Assembly (NCBI GenBank): GCA_004556005.1
Contig: SFJA01000046.1
Span: 1 to 18,666, forward strand
Direction: 5' to 3'
DNA from: Bacteroidales bacterium
GTDB lineage: Bacteria > Bacteroidota > Bacteroidia > Bacteroidales > UBA932
DNA length: 18,666 nt
Made by a program: the position numbers and the translations under genes
The notes under the pieces: generated by a model
The model's database searches: none
What the model was told of the DNA's origin: nothing
Seen by the model: only the letters and a program-made list of their open reading frames with translations
Shown: positions 1 through 7,950 of the stretch, piece by piece
Numbering within the stretch: the stretch's first letter is position 1
How the letters are laid out: each line of letters opens with the position of its first letter

Positions 1-50
1 TCCCGCTGACGGATATCTCATTGATACACTGTATCTTGACAGGTAGTGCC

Positions 51-1280
51 CTATCTTGCAATCAATTGATATGCAAGGCGTTCGCTGCCGTTCCAGCAAC
101 GGATGATGCCGCAGTAGCGGTATCCTTCGCGTAGGAGGGCGTTGCGCATCACGCTGTTGTCCCTATGGGTGTCGATGCGGATGGAGTCGTACTGTGCCAG
201 GGCAAATTGTGTAACGAGATGAACGATACCTTTGCGGCTGCCGTCGCTCGCGATACGGTGAATCGTCGCGTATGGGCCGTCATCGAGCCAATCTCCTTCC
301 CGTATCTCTTTGTAGGTGGGGTCCTCGCCCGCCCGCAGCACGAATGTGGCTATGATTGACCCGGAATCTGTCACGACAAAGCTGTCGGAATTGCCTATAT
401 CTTTGAGTAGCAATTCATTACTCGGATAGTCCCCGGCCCATTGCCGGGGATTCCCGCTCTCCGCCATAAACTTCCGCGCCAGGGCAAATATCTCCTGCAT
501 CCTTGGCAAGTCTTCGCGCACGGCTTTGCGTATGACAATGCTGCCGTGACCATCTATTTTCAGCGATTTGACCGTATCTTCAGGCAGCTTCTCGCAGGCG
601 TATCTCCGCATCGTAGCCGGCATTCTGTCCCAATTCTTCCGCAGGTAGCCGACAAGCCTTCCGGGGTCGCGTTTGCCTGCTTCCCGCAGCATCCATCCGG
701 TCGCCTTCTGCAGCAGATCGTGCATCGGCCCGTCCTTGTCCAGCATTATGTCCGCTATCCGGAACAATTCATCCAGCTCCCCGTGCCTTATCAACGCGAG
801 CGTGCTTACAATCCCTATGCGCTGCTCCCAGATGGTTTTACCGCTCTCAGCAAGCCTGTAAAGCAGAGACCTGTCCTTGTCCAGCAGCCAGGTGCCGAGA
901 AGTTCGTAGCAGCTCAGGTCCACAAGGTCCCAGTTGTTGATGAATCGTGTATGCGACAGGTAAAAATCTATGCATTCCTTCTGAAGTTCCGCGTCCTTCT
1001 TAGCTGACTTGAAGATACGCACGATACAGAGCAGCGCTGCCAGCCTGATTTCGTGATACTCGGAACTTATGCATTCTTCCAGGTCCCCGAAACTCATCCC
1101 GGACCAGCATTCCTTTACAATTCCTCTGGTCACCGGTACCTTGATGCCGAGAAAGCGGTCGCCCTCGCCGTATTGCCCCTTGCCGGTCTTGAAAAACCGC
1201 GACAGGCCCGCCACCTGCGAGGGATCGGCCGCCTGCATCATCCTTATAGTAAGTATATTGCTCATATTATGGCGATGCAT
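51..1280 (-). CDS. Fused AlkD-like DNA alkylation repair protein and GNAT acetyltransferase
   Basis: This 409-residue protein has two domains. Residues about 7-243 resemble the HEAT-repeat AlkD family, which excises alkylated bases from DNA. The family motif NWDLVD is at 116-121, and W117, D121, R154 (in WEQR) and W196 (in GWMLRE) fall where AlkD has its DNA-binding and catalytic Trp/Asp/Arg set. Residues about 247-409 look like a GNAT acetyltransferase of a type common in Bacteroidetes, with IHRIASDG near 340, IDTHRDNSVM near 369-378 and a YCGII segment near 389. No stop codon separates the halves, so both functions are predicted in one chain. I used the ATG at 1280; an alternative in-frame ATG is at 1265. 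The gene lies 109 bases after the DUF4906 gene on the same strand. I saw no clear promoter in the gap, so it may be read through from the fimbrial operon. The acetyl acceptor is unknown. Confidence 0.85.
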   Translation of the reverse strand: MHRHNMSNILTIRMMQAADPSQVAGLSRFFKTGKGQYGEGDRFLGIKVPVTRGIVKECWSGMSFGDLEECISSEYHEIRLAALLCIVRIFKSAKKDAELQKECIDFYLSHTRFINNWDLVDLSCYELLGTWLLDKDRSLLYRLAESGKTIWEQRIGIVSTLALIRHGELDELFRIADIMLDKDGPMHDLLQKATGWMLREAGKRDPGRLVGYLRKNWDRMPATMRRYACEKLPEDTVKSLKIDGHGSIVIRKAVREDLPRMQEIFALARKFMAESGNPRQWAGDYPSNELLLKDIGNSDSFVVTDSGSIIATFVLRAGEDPTYKEIREGDWLDDGPYATIHRIASDGSRKGIVHLVTQFALAQYDSIRIDTHRDNSVMRNALLREGYRYCGIIRCWNGSERLAYQLIAR

Positions 1281-1389
1281 TCTTTTTCAGCGTAAAATCA
1301 ATTTCCAGCCCGCTGCCGACTATGCTGCCCTCCAGTTCTTCAAAGACATCCTCAAGTATGTGCCTTATCCCGACGTGTTTACAACTATA
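1267..1389 (-). other. Open 40-codon tail in frame after the DUF4906 stop codon
   Basis: This gap between the DUF4906 gene and the AlkD-GNAT gene is open for 40 codons, in the same frame as the DUF4906 gene, directly after its TAG (1390-1392). It ends at a TAA (1267-1269) that overlaps the start of the next gene. The predicted peptide looks protein-like, with an acidic amphipathic stretch (EDVFEELEG) followed by GLEIDFTLKKN. It has no ATG, GTG or TTG start in frame. It could be a relic of a lost gene, a stop-codon readthrough extension, or chance. I recognise no family. Confidence 0.3.
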
Positions 1390-4300
1390 CTACGGTTCGT
1401 AGTCCCTTACGCAGCGGATCGAGCCTGTCGCTCCCCAATAAGCCATTGTCAGGTTTCCTCCGTTTATAGTCCAGGACATCTTGTACTTGTCCTCCCAGTT
1501 AGGGTCAACGTGATTTCCGAAATATCCAAGTGAGTAATAACTTGAAGTAATGTATCCATCTCCGATAAGCTCCGGATTGAGAAGGTACATTAATGTAAAT
1601 TCTCGGATGTTCGGTGCCCTGTATCCTCTTGGACAATCTGACTTTCCTTCAGATAGGTAGGACTTGAACTTTATATATCCAGGTGACGATCCAGCATTGT
1701 ACTCCACCGATTCACCGGTCTCAAATCCATTGTACAGACGCGCCATTTCGGAGGTTTCGTCGTAAGGCTCAAGTTCAATGGACGTCTTGAAGCGCTTGGA
1801 CTTGTCGTTCATGTTGCTTACATCGAAACGCTTTTTGCCGTCTGTGCCAGTAGTAACGCTGACCATCTTGACAGGCACCTGCTCTTTCTCGCTCAAAACC
1901 GCTGCTTTTGTCGTGCCGTCAAATCCGAGGTTGCGCGCACAGCGGGTAAGGTATCTTGCCTTGTTATTCCACTTTATGTCGGACCAGTAATTGGATGTTG
2001 AAACACTTTCCTCTGCCCAGATTATGTATGGGAGATTATTTTCCTTGTTACTGCTGCTTATGATGTGACATCTCCAAGGGTCGGCTCCATCAAAAGGAGT
2101 ACCCTCAAATTTAAGGTTGTTGGCCCTGTATTTGTCCGGATAGATTCTCGCATCCTTGTGTATGCCAAGTTCTCCGAGGAAAAGGTACTCGAGCTGCTGC
2201 AGCGATGCGGTGTACCATCTGATTTCCTCAGGGTTGATGATACCGTCTCCGTTGTTGTCCCTGTTTCGGGTGATTGCCGCGTATCTGAGGGCGTTTTTGG
2301 TTTTCTGAAGCATATAGAGAGGGAATCCGTTCACGCGGTTTCCCGGTTTCCAGTCAATGTCAATAAAGTCGCTCCAGTTGAGATCAACCCAGGAATTGCC
2401 ACTTACGCTGCCCCACAGGCGTGCAGTATTGAACAATCCGTTATATTTGGAACTGTTGCCAAGTGACGGAGCATCCTTTTTTATATCCTCCATTGTAGTG
2501 GCCATCGTCTCGCTTCCAAAGAAGAACAGATAATTGTCCTCGTTTTCGTCGGTCATTTCGCATCCCCAGGCTGTTGGACAGTCTCCGGTCGTAGAGTAAG
2601 GGGTCTGGATGGAACGCTGCCTGATGGTTACCACGCTGCCTGTCGAGGTGCTCTCCTCGTCAAACGAAGACCGGGAGTCGCAGAGAATGTGCATAATGCG
2701 GTTCGGAACGTTGACAAAGTCCTTCCAGAGCGTCTGCGAGCTCTCGCCCGAGATAGGATGCTTGTCGTAGTAAAATTCGTCCACAAACGCGGTTACATAA
2801 AGCCTGTCCCTGAACCAGACGCCGTCCGGATTGCTGCTCGGGTCGCTGACCTGGTTGTCCGGGTTTTTTTTGTTATACCATTTAAGCCATTCTTCGTCAA
2901 ATTCCTTGCGGAAGTCATTAGGCTCGCCGGCAGCCAACTTGCGCTTCTGTTCTTTTATGTACTTGGTAAATTCAAGGACATCCATAACGTCGTCTTCGCA
3001 CAGGCCGTGCTCGACACCGTTGGTAATTACCTTGTAACGGTCCTTGTAGATTCCGTAGTCGCCCTCGCCGTCGTTCGGATCTCCCGGCCAAGGCATGCAG
3101 CTGGTCGAATACGGATTTTTATCATAGCTGTAGCTCTTTTCTCCGTAGCTGTAGCTGCTGCTTGAAGATACTTTGTTCACAACGAAATGTACCCACTTGT
3201 AGTCAAGCGCGGAAGGGATTTCCACGTCGCCCACCTTTACAGGCACGCCTTCGCGTCCGAAAGGAGTCTTGACGTACCAGGTTGCGGTTTCCGGCTCGAT
3301 GTAAGCCGCATCGAAGCAAAATACATCCTGTCCGTAGTGGGAGTCAAAGGTCTTGATCGACTCTTTTGCAAGGTAGATGTTTCCCGTCGCGCCGCTTTCC
3401 GGCTCAAGGAATCCTTCATCGGAAGGTCCTACTCCTTCCTTGTTGGATGTCTCGACCTCAATGTCGATGTTGCGCAGACCCTTGATGGTGATGGTGTAGT
3501 TGTACTCGGTATTCCTTTCGATGCTGTAGTCGTCCTTGTCGCTTGCAAAGTCGCCGAGATGCACGTAGTAGGTCACATTGGCATTGAGCTGCTGCTGCTT
3601 GGCCTCGGTCGAAACGTCCACGTCCATCACGACTTCGCCCTTGATGATCATATATGTACCGAAGCGCGGAGCATTGACCCACTGCTTCATGTCGTTGGCG
3701 TCAAGGATGTATTGTCCCGTAGTCGGGTCCTTTACACAGAGGTCGCGCTTGTGGTAGTCGCCGCCTACGGACCTTACCGCATCTTCGCGGTTTTCCAGCA
3801 TATAGAACGAGAATCCATCGTAATCGCTTGTGTAGCTGGTGCTTCCTATGGTGAAAGTGCCGCTTTCCATAGTCTCGAACGGAACCGCACTGGTGTTGAA
3901 GTAGTCCTCCTCGCGGTTGTTTGCTGCGTTGTAGTCGGCTTTCGCCTTCACTACGCTGCAGCCCTTCGGCAGGTTGATGACCTGCCACGATTCAGGGCGG
4001 AATTCTTTCAGAACCTGTTCGGTAACGTTGCCTTTGTCATCAGTGAACGAGATCTTGAGGCCGGTGGCGACCCTGACCTTGACGCTGACCTTGGCGTCGA
4101 GGCGCTCGAGCATGGCCTTGTTGGTCGAAGGGACGGTGATGCCGTCGCTGTTGATGGTGACTCCCTCGTTGTAGGACACCATAGGGAAGAGTCCGTTGCG
4201 GGAGGTGATTTCCTGGTTGAGCTTGGCGGTGAGGGCGAGAAGTTCGCTTTCCTGGGTTATCACGTTGAGCTTTTCCGGGGAGATATTGACCATATCGGCA

Positions 4301-4716
4301 TCGATGTTGGCAATAATGTAAAGGTGTCCGTTGCTGAGGTTCGGTGCTTTGATGCGTATGGTTCCGTTGGTGTTGGCATCGTCTTCGCTTGTCTTCTGGT
4401 CCACGCACCAGCAGTTCTTGTCTTGAAAGTCGGATAAGCTGTCGTACTGTTCGCTTGAGTCGAAATAGTGTGCGTAGTAGCGCTTTCCGTTTACGAAGAT
4501 ATATACGAACATATTGAGCACGCGGGACTCCGGCACTATGTCAAGCGTCGATTTGGTCGTAACGTTGATTGTGGCAGGATTGCGGTACCCGAAGTTGATG
4601 TCAACGGTGCATTCTCCGTTGCCTACGCTGCCCTCCCTGATGTTTTCCCTCTCGCAGGAGATGGCTGTCAGACAGGCGCAGATGATTACGGCTATATGTA
4701 TAAAAAACTTTTTCAT
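1390..4716 (-). CDS. DUF4906-like large fimbrial lipoprotein, probable pilus tip
   Basis: This 1108-residue protein begins with a lipoprotein signal (LTAISC, Cys21), so it should be exported and lipid-anchored before assembly. The N-terminal half (about 35-420) follows the Mfa/FimA-like beta-sandwich pattern. Near residues 818-835 is an acidic loop, DNNGDGIINPEE, followed by IRWY, which resembles the calcium-loop/EIRWY signature of DUF4906 proteins. The C-terminal part contains CPRGYRAPN and ends in IRCVRDYEP, as these tip-type proteins often do. Such large proteins usually sit last in Bacteroidales fimbrial operons and are thought to cap the fibre and act as adhesin; that role is inferred from family and position. 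Its ATG overlaps by one base the TGA that would end the upstream subunit in the shifted frame (TGATG), suggesting translational coupling that the upstream frameshift would break. Confidence 0.85.
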   Translation of the reverse strand: MKKFFIHIAVIICACLTAISCERENIREGSVGNGECTVDINFGYRNPATINVTTKSTLDIVPESRVLNMFVYIFVNGKRYYAHYFDSSEQYDSLSDFQDKNCWCVDQKTSEDDANTNGTIRIKAPNLSNGHLYIIANIDADMVNISPEKLNVITQESELLALTAKLNQEITSRNGLFPMVSYNEGVTINSDGITVPSTNKAMLERLDAKVSVKVRVATGLKISFTDDKGNVTEQVLKEFRPESWQVINLPKGCSVVKAKADYNAANNREEDYFNTSAVPFETMESGTFTIGSTSYTSDYDGFSFYMLENREDAVRSVGGDYHKRDLCVKDPTTGQYILDANDMKQWVNAPRFGTYMIIKGEVVMDVDVSTEAKQQQLNANVTYYVHLGDFASDKDDYSIERNTEYNYTITIKGLRNIDIEVETSNKEGVGPSDEGFLEPESGATGNIYLAKESIKTFDSHYGQDVFCFDAAYIEPETATWYVKTPFGREGVPVKVGDVEIPSALDYKWVHFVVNKVSSSSSYSYGEKSYSYDKNPYSTSCMPWPGDPNDGEGDYGIYKDRYKVITNGVEHGLCEDDVMDVLEFTKYIKEQKRKLAAGEPNDFRKEFDEEWLKWYNKKNPDNQVSDPSSNPDGVWFRDRLYVTAFVDEFYYDKHPISGESSQTLWKDFVNVPNRIMHILCDSRSSFDEESTSTGSVVTIRQRSIQTPYSTTGDCPTAWGCEMTDENEDNYLFFFGSETMATTMEDIKKDAPSLGNSSKYNGLFNTARLWGSVSGNSWVDLNWSDFIDIDWKPGNRVNGFPLYMLQKTKNALRYAAITRNRDNNGDGIINPEEIRWYTASLQQLEYLFLGELGIHKDARIYPDKYRANNLKFEGTPFDGADPWRCHIISSSNKENNLPYIIWAEESVSTSNYWSDIKWNNKARYLTRCARNLGFDGTTKAAVLSEKEQVPVKMVSVTTGTDGKKRFDVSNMNDKSKRFKTSIELEPYDETSEMARLYNGFETGESVEYNAGSSPGYIKFKSYLSEGKSDCPRGYRAPNIREFTLMYLLNPELIGDGYITSSYYSLGYFGNHVDPNWEDKYKMSWTINGGNLTMAYWGATGSIRCVRDYEP

Positions 4717-4898
4717 CAGTTATATTCTATTTCTCCGTTGACAGGACCGTTCCAGTCCTTGACTTCAAACATAAACTTACCGCTGTTCTCGTTGTATGAA
4801 ACGGTAACCACGATATTGATAAAGTCGTTTCTTGCAATGGTATGCACATCGCTCACCACGGCGGTCTCAGGGTCGATGCGGGTGAGGGGTGGCAGGGG
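4716..4898 (-). other. Out-of-frame C-terminal end of the preceding fimbrial subunit (frameshift zone)
   Basis: The upstream ORF stops at 4867-4869, but another frame stays open from about 4898 to a TGA at 4716-4718. It encodes about 50 further residues, including RIDPETAVV, NDFINIVVTVSYN and FEVKDWNGPVNG. This has the strand pattern and the VKDWN ending expected at the C-terminus of a fimbrillin. Removing one base from the G4 tract at 4895-4898 (C4 on the coding strand) or the one at 4885-4888 joins both parts into an ORF of about 664 residues. The extra base may be a sequencing error, a fixed mutation or a slippage site. The correct C-terminus itself is well supported by its sequence. Confidence 0.75.
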
Positions 4899-6711
4899 CG
4901 CTGTACACTCTGGATCCCTCCTCGCGCGTTACAGGGAAGAGGTAGAATGTAGTAGCGTTATCTTTATCTTCTGCTCCAAGCAGGGTCCCGCCGTTGTTTC
5001 TTAAGTAAAATTCGTTAGTTCCTTTGCTTCTGATGCGGTATCCGCCGTCTTTTTCACTGAACTTGAAGGTGTTGTTCTTGATTGTCACCAATTTGACGGC
5101 AAAAGTTGATGGATTGGCCATATAATACTTTGTATCTCCGGCCGATCCTATATAATAGTTTTTATCGCTTTTAGTCAGTTCCCAAACGAGGCTCTCCGGT
5201 ATGTTGGAGCCGAGCGAGGCAATGTTTCCTCCTCTATGCTCCTGCACTGTTCCGGCAAGAGAGCCTGAAAGCGAATTCTTCCACATCAGATAATAGCCGC
5301 TGCTGTTGTTCGCTGTGCTGATCAGGTAGTAGCCGGTGCCGGGAGCCGCCGCGCTTGTGCTTGCTGTGTATGTTACGCCGCTCAAGCCCTCGTACTCCAG
5401 GTTGAGGGTATATTGCAGATTGCTGTCATCGTATCTGTTTTCCAGCACATAACCGTCGAACAATACTGCGCTGTTGTTCCCTGCAAGTCCTTCTACCGTG
5501 CATCCTGACGACGGGAAAGAGCAGAGGAGGTTGGAGTTAGTCGCTACAGGCGCGCCACGTTGTACTGCGGTTTTGCCCGTGGCAAAGTCCTTGGCTTCTA
5601 TCTGGTCAAGGTCATATACTCTTTTGATGAAGCTCGGGTCGGCAGCTTCCCGAGCATCCTCGTTAGGATCGTTGAAAAGGAAGGTCTTGGTCTTGGTGAA
5701 GTTGTCGCTGAACGTGAGGCCGTTGATCTTGAGCTCCCTTTCAGAGTTGTTGACGACCGTCATCCTTACCCTGGCATAGCAGCGGTTAAGCGTAAGGATC
5801 TTCGAGTTGAGACCCGGGGCAAGATAGAGGTCCTGCACCATAACCAGAGGCATAGGCATAGGGTAGCAGCTAAAGTTGGTCTTGTCCGCATTGAGTATGA
5901 AGTATCTCAGGTCGTTGTGCTTTGCGTAAGTCCTAAAGTCCTTTGATACACCGGCTTCCACGCTTTCCATAAACTCCGACTTGATGCTCTCGACTATATC
6001 GGCAACAGGAGTAACGCCTGCCGTATTGCTTCCAAGACCGGTGAATTTGCTTATTCCGGCCGGATGTCCGTCAAACTCGATACCCTTGATTGCCGGTGAA
6101 ACATCATTGTTACGCTCCGGAGCCCAGTTTGCAATGCTGACGAAGCGGTAGCGGCCTCGCTTGAGCTGCTCCAGCGAACTTGCCGCATCCGTGGACTTGT
6201 GATGGAGCGGATAGTTGTAGATGAAGCTGATCTTTGCAGCGTCAGCCTTGTCCGCGTCAGGCAGCATCACGTCGTTGCTCATATCATACCATCCGTTCTT
6301 GCTCGGGCCGACGCTTCTGTCGGTGTTTGACCAGTCCCCGAGTTCTTCAGCATCGACGCTTCCGTTCCCGTCGCTGTCTCCGTAATTGAAAATGTCACGG
6401 TATCCTACAAGATGATAGTTCGAAAGGTCTATCACAAACACCGTAAGCCTGTACATGAATCGGCCGTCAACCACCTGCTCCCAGGTTGACCAGGCGGCAG
6501 GATTGTACGGGTCGTTCACTATATTGCTTTCGGAAGAATTGTGCTCGAAGAGCGACTTGCTGAGCTGGATGTCGGTCTTGGGCAGGTCGAGGCTCAGAAT
6601 CAGGTCAACCGCCTCTTCTGACTCACCCGGAGCATCCACCACCTTTGAGCATCCCCAAAGCGCGGCAACTGCAGCCATTATGGTAAATATTTTGATAAGC
6701 GTCTGTTTCAT
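4867..6711 (-). CDS. Large fimbrial subunit lipoprotein with beta-trefoil-like insert, C-terminus frameshifted
   Basis: I chose the ATG at 6711 because it is followed by a good lipoprotein signal (MKQTLIKIF through ALWGC, Cys21) and lies two bases after the previous gene's TAA; a longer form would need a TTG start inside that gene. Residues about 30-450 look like a fimbrillin-type beta-sandwich, with an acidic loop DSDGNGSVDAEEL near 112-124. Residues about 458-593 are different: repeated YYLI, YYLM, WEL, YYI, YYM, GYRIRS and FYL strands, in the style of a ricin-type beta-trefoil, which could bind sugar. The expected closing strands follow in another frame (4716-4898), so as read the protein ends early at 614 residues, in a proline/histidine-rich tail. 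By position between the fimbrillins and the tip protein it is probably a minor or sub-tip subunit. The trefoil call is from visual pattern only. Confidence 0.75.
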   Translation of the reverse strand: MKQTLIKIFTIMAAVAALWGCSKVVDAPGESEEAVDLILSLDLPKTDIQLSKSLFEHNSSESNIVNDPYNPAAWSTWEQVVDGRFMYRLTVFVIDLSNYHLVGYRDIFNYGDSDGNGSVDAEELGDWSNTDRSVGPSKNGWYDMSNDVMLPDADKADAAKISFIYNYPLHHKSTDAASSLEQLKRGRYRFVSIANWAPERNNDVSPAIKGIEFDGHPAGISKFTGLGSNTAGVTPVADIVESIKSEFMESVEAGVSKDFRTYAKHNDLRYFILNADKTNFSCYPMPMPLVMVQDLYLAPGLNSKILTLNRCYARVRMTVVNNSERELKINGLTFSDNFTKTKTFLFNDPNEDAREAADPSFIKRVYDLDQIEAKDFATGKTAVQRGAPVATNSNLLCSFPSSGCTVEGLAGNNSAVLFDGYVLENRYDDSNLQYTLNLEYEGLSGVTYTASTSAAAPGTGYYLISTANNSSGYYLMWKNSLSGSLAGTVQEHRGGNIASLGSNIPESLVWELTKSDKNYYIGSAGDTKYYMANPSTFAVKLVTIKNNTFKFSEKDGGYRIRSKGTNEFYLRNNGGTLLGAEDKDNATTFYLFPVTREEGSRVYSAPATPHPHRP

Positions 6712-6713
6712 AA

Positions 6714-7937
6714 TTACATAACTATATCGTTGGATGAGTCGTACTTGTTCCAAGGAGCAATGTCCACCTTAAGCACCTCAAGGTCGCTCTTGGTAATGGA
6801 AATCGTGTAGGTGTAGCGGTATCCCGGAATCCATTCGCGTCCGTTAGGGTCGGGACCTCCGGCGGCATTTGACGTTCCGGTAATTTCCGGCAGGGGCACG
6901 GAATATACGTTGTCACTGCCACCGGTGCGGGTGGTGAAGCAGAATTGTACGTCTCCGTTCGATTCCTGAGGGATGATCATCAGCCAGCCGTTGCTTCCGG
7001 AGAAATTCTTCCCCGCCTGTTCTGCTCCCGGTGCAACCGAGTAGGCTATTGCCGGGTGGCACTCCGAATCAGGCTTGTACTGTGCGCTTGAACCTGTCTG
7101 CTCGTTCCAGAAATGCAGTCCGTCATTTTCCCAGCGGTAGAATTTGTCCCCCTTCGGGGTCGCATACTGCGGATACCAGACAATCTTGTCTGCATTGTAG
7201 ATTCCTCCTTCCGTCACGCCGTATGCCATGATTCCGATGGTCTTGAATCCGTCATTGTCGGTGTTGGTGAACCAGCAGGAGGTGAGGTAGTCGCTGTCGT
7301 AGTACTGGTCTTCGGAGTTGTATTTGAACTGAATCTTGAATCGCAGTGCCGACATGGCGTGCTTCAGCTCCACTTCAAGCGGCTTGCTGAGGTCAGGCCA
7401 TATCTTGGTGTCCACCTCGATGTAGTCCACAAGCAGGTCCTCCTGCATCTGGAGGGTGTTGTAGTTGACCATAAAGGTTTTGGCGCTGGAGTTTTCCATG
7501 ATTCCGTCATTGCCCAGGGCTGCGAGGGCCTGTTGAGGATAGTATGCGCGGAACCTGTAAACGGCACCCATGTTCCAGTACTCCTCGTCCTTGCCGAAAT
7601 TGTAGTTCCAGCCTTCGTCGTTGCCGCTGTCCTTGACATAGTATGCGAGCTGGACGTTTGGAAGCAGGTTTTCCTTTGTGACACCAAGGTAGTCCATATC
7701 CGCCCAGATACCGACACTCTCCTTGTAAGTGATTGTACTTCCGCTGATTGTAGGGGTACAGGCGGCTTTGAGTCCGCTGATGTCCTCGATTATGCTCTTG
7801 CCTTGCAGTTGCTCCACTCCCGTGACGCTGAAGCGCATCCTGGCTTCAGGCGTGTCGCCTTCGACCGGATTCCTGCGGCAGGAAACGGTGCTTGCCAGGA
7901 CTGTAAGCAAAATGACGGTCAGAATATCTTTGCGCAT
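6714..7937 (-). CDS. Fimbrillin family (Mfa-like) lipoprotein
   Basis: This 407-residue protein has a lipoprotein signal ending in LASTVSC (Cys20). It shows the Mfa-like fimbrillin layout: an early strand region with IWADMDY, a middle block KHAMSALRFKIQF that matches the HA(L/M)S marker shared by the neighbouring fimbrillins, and an ending with PGYRYTYTISITKSDL then VDIAPWN. The PG-RYTYT and PWN elements are typical closing strands of the fold. The product is probably exported as a lipoprotein and built into the pilus as an accessory or anchor-type subunit; which one cannot be told from sequence. The start is preceded by AAAGGGAA within a 13-base gap, a reasonable ribosome site. The gene ends two bases before the next start. 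Confidence 0.85.
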   Translation of the reverse strand: MRKDILTVILLTVLASTVSCRRNPVEGDTPEARMRFSVTGVEQLQGKSIIEDISGLKAACTPTISGSTITYKESVGIWADMDYLGVTKENLLPNVQLAYYVKDSGNDEGWNYNFGKDEEYWNMGAVYRFRAYYPQQALAALGNDGIMENSSAKTFMVNYNTLQMQEDLLVDYIEVDTKIWPDLSKPLEVELKHAMSALRFKIQFKYNSEDQYYDSDYLTSCWFTNTDNDGFKTIGIMAYGVTEGGIYNADKIVWYPQYATPKGDKFYRWENDGLHFWNEQTGSSAQYKPDSECHPAIAYSVAPGAEQAGKNFSGSNGWLMIIPQESNGDVQFCFTTRTGGSDNVYSVPLPEITGTSNAAGGPDPNGREWIPGYRYTYTISITKSDLEVLKVDIAPWNKYDSSNDIVM

Positions 7938-7950
7938 AACAATTCCCTTT

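Noticed and set aside
20..35. Small inverted repeat (GATAC...GTATC) after the AlkD-GNAT gene as a terminator.
   Set aside because: The stem is only about 5 bp and AT-rich and no T-run follows on the transcribed strand.
3187..4437. Long plus-strand ORF of 416 codons opposite the DUF4906 gene.
   Set aside because: It is antisense to a well-supported gene, shows no recognisable family or signal, and is valine-rich as expected from a shadow frame.
6712..6753. Upstream TTG start that would lengthen the 4867-6711 protein.
   Set aside because: It would place 14 residues before a perfect lipoprotein signal and overlap the previous gene; the ATG at 6711 fits better.
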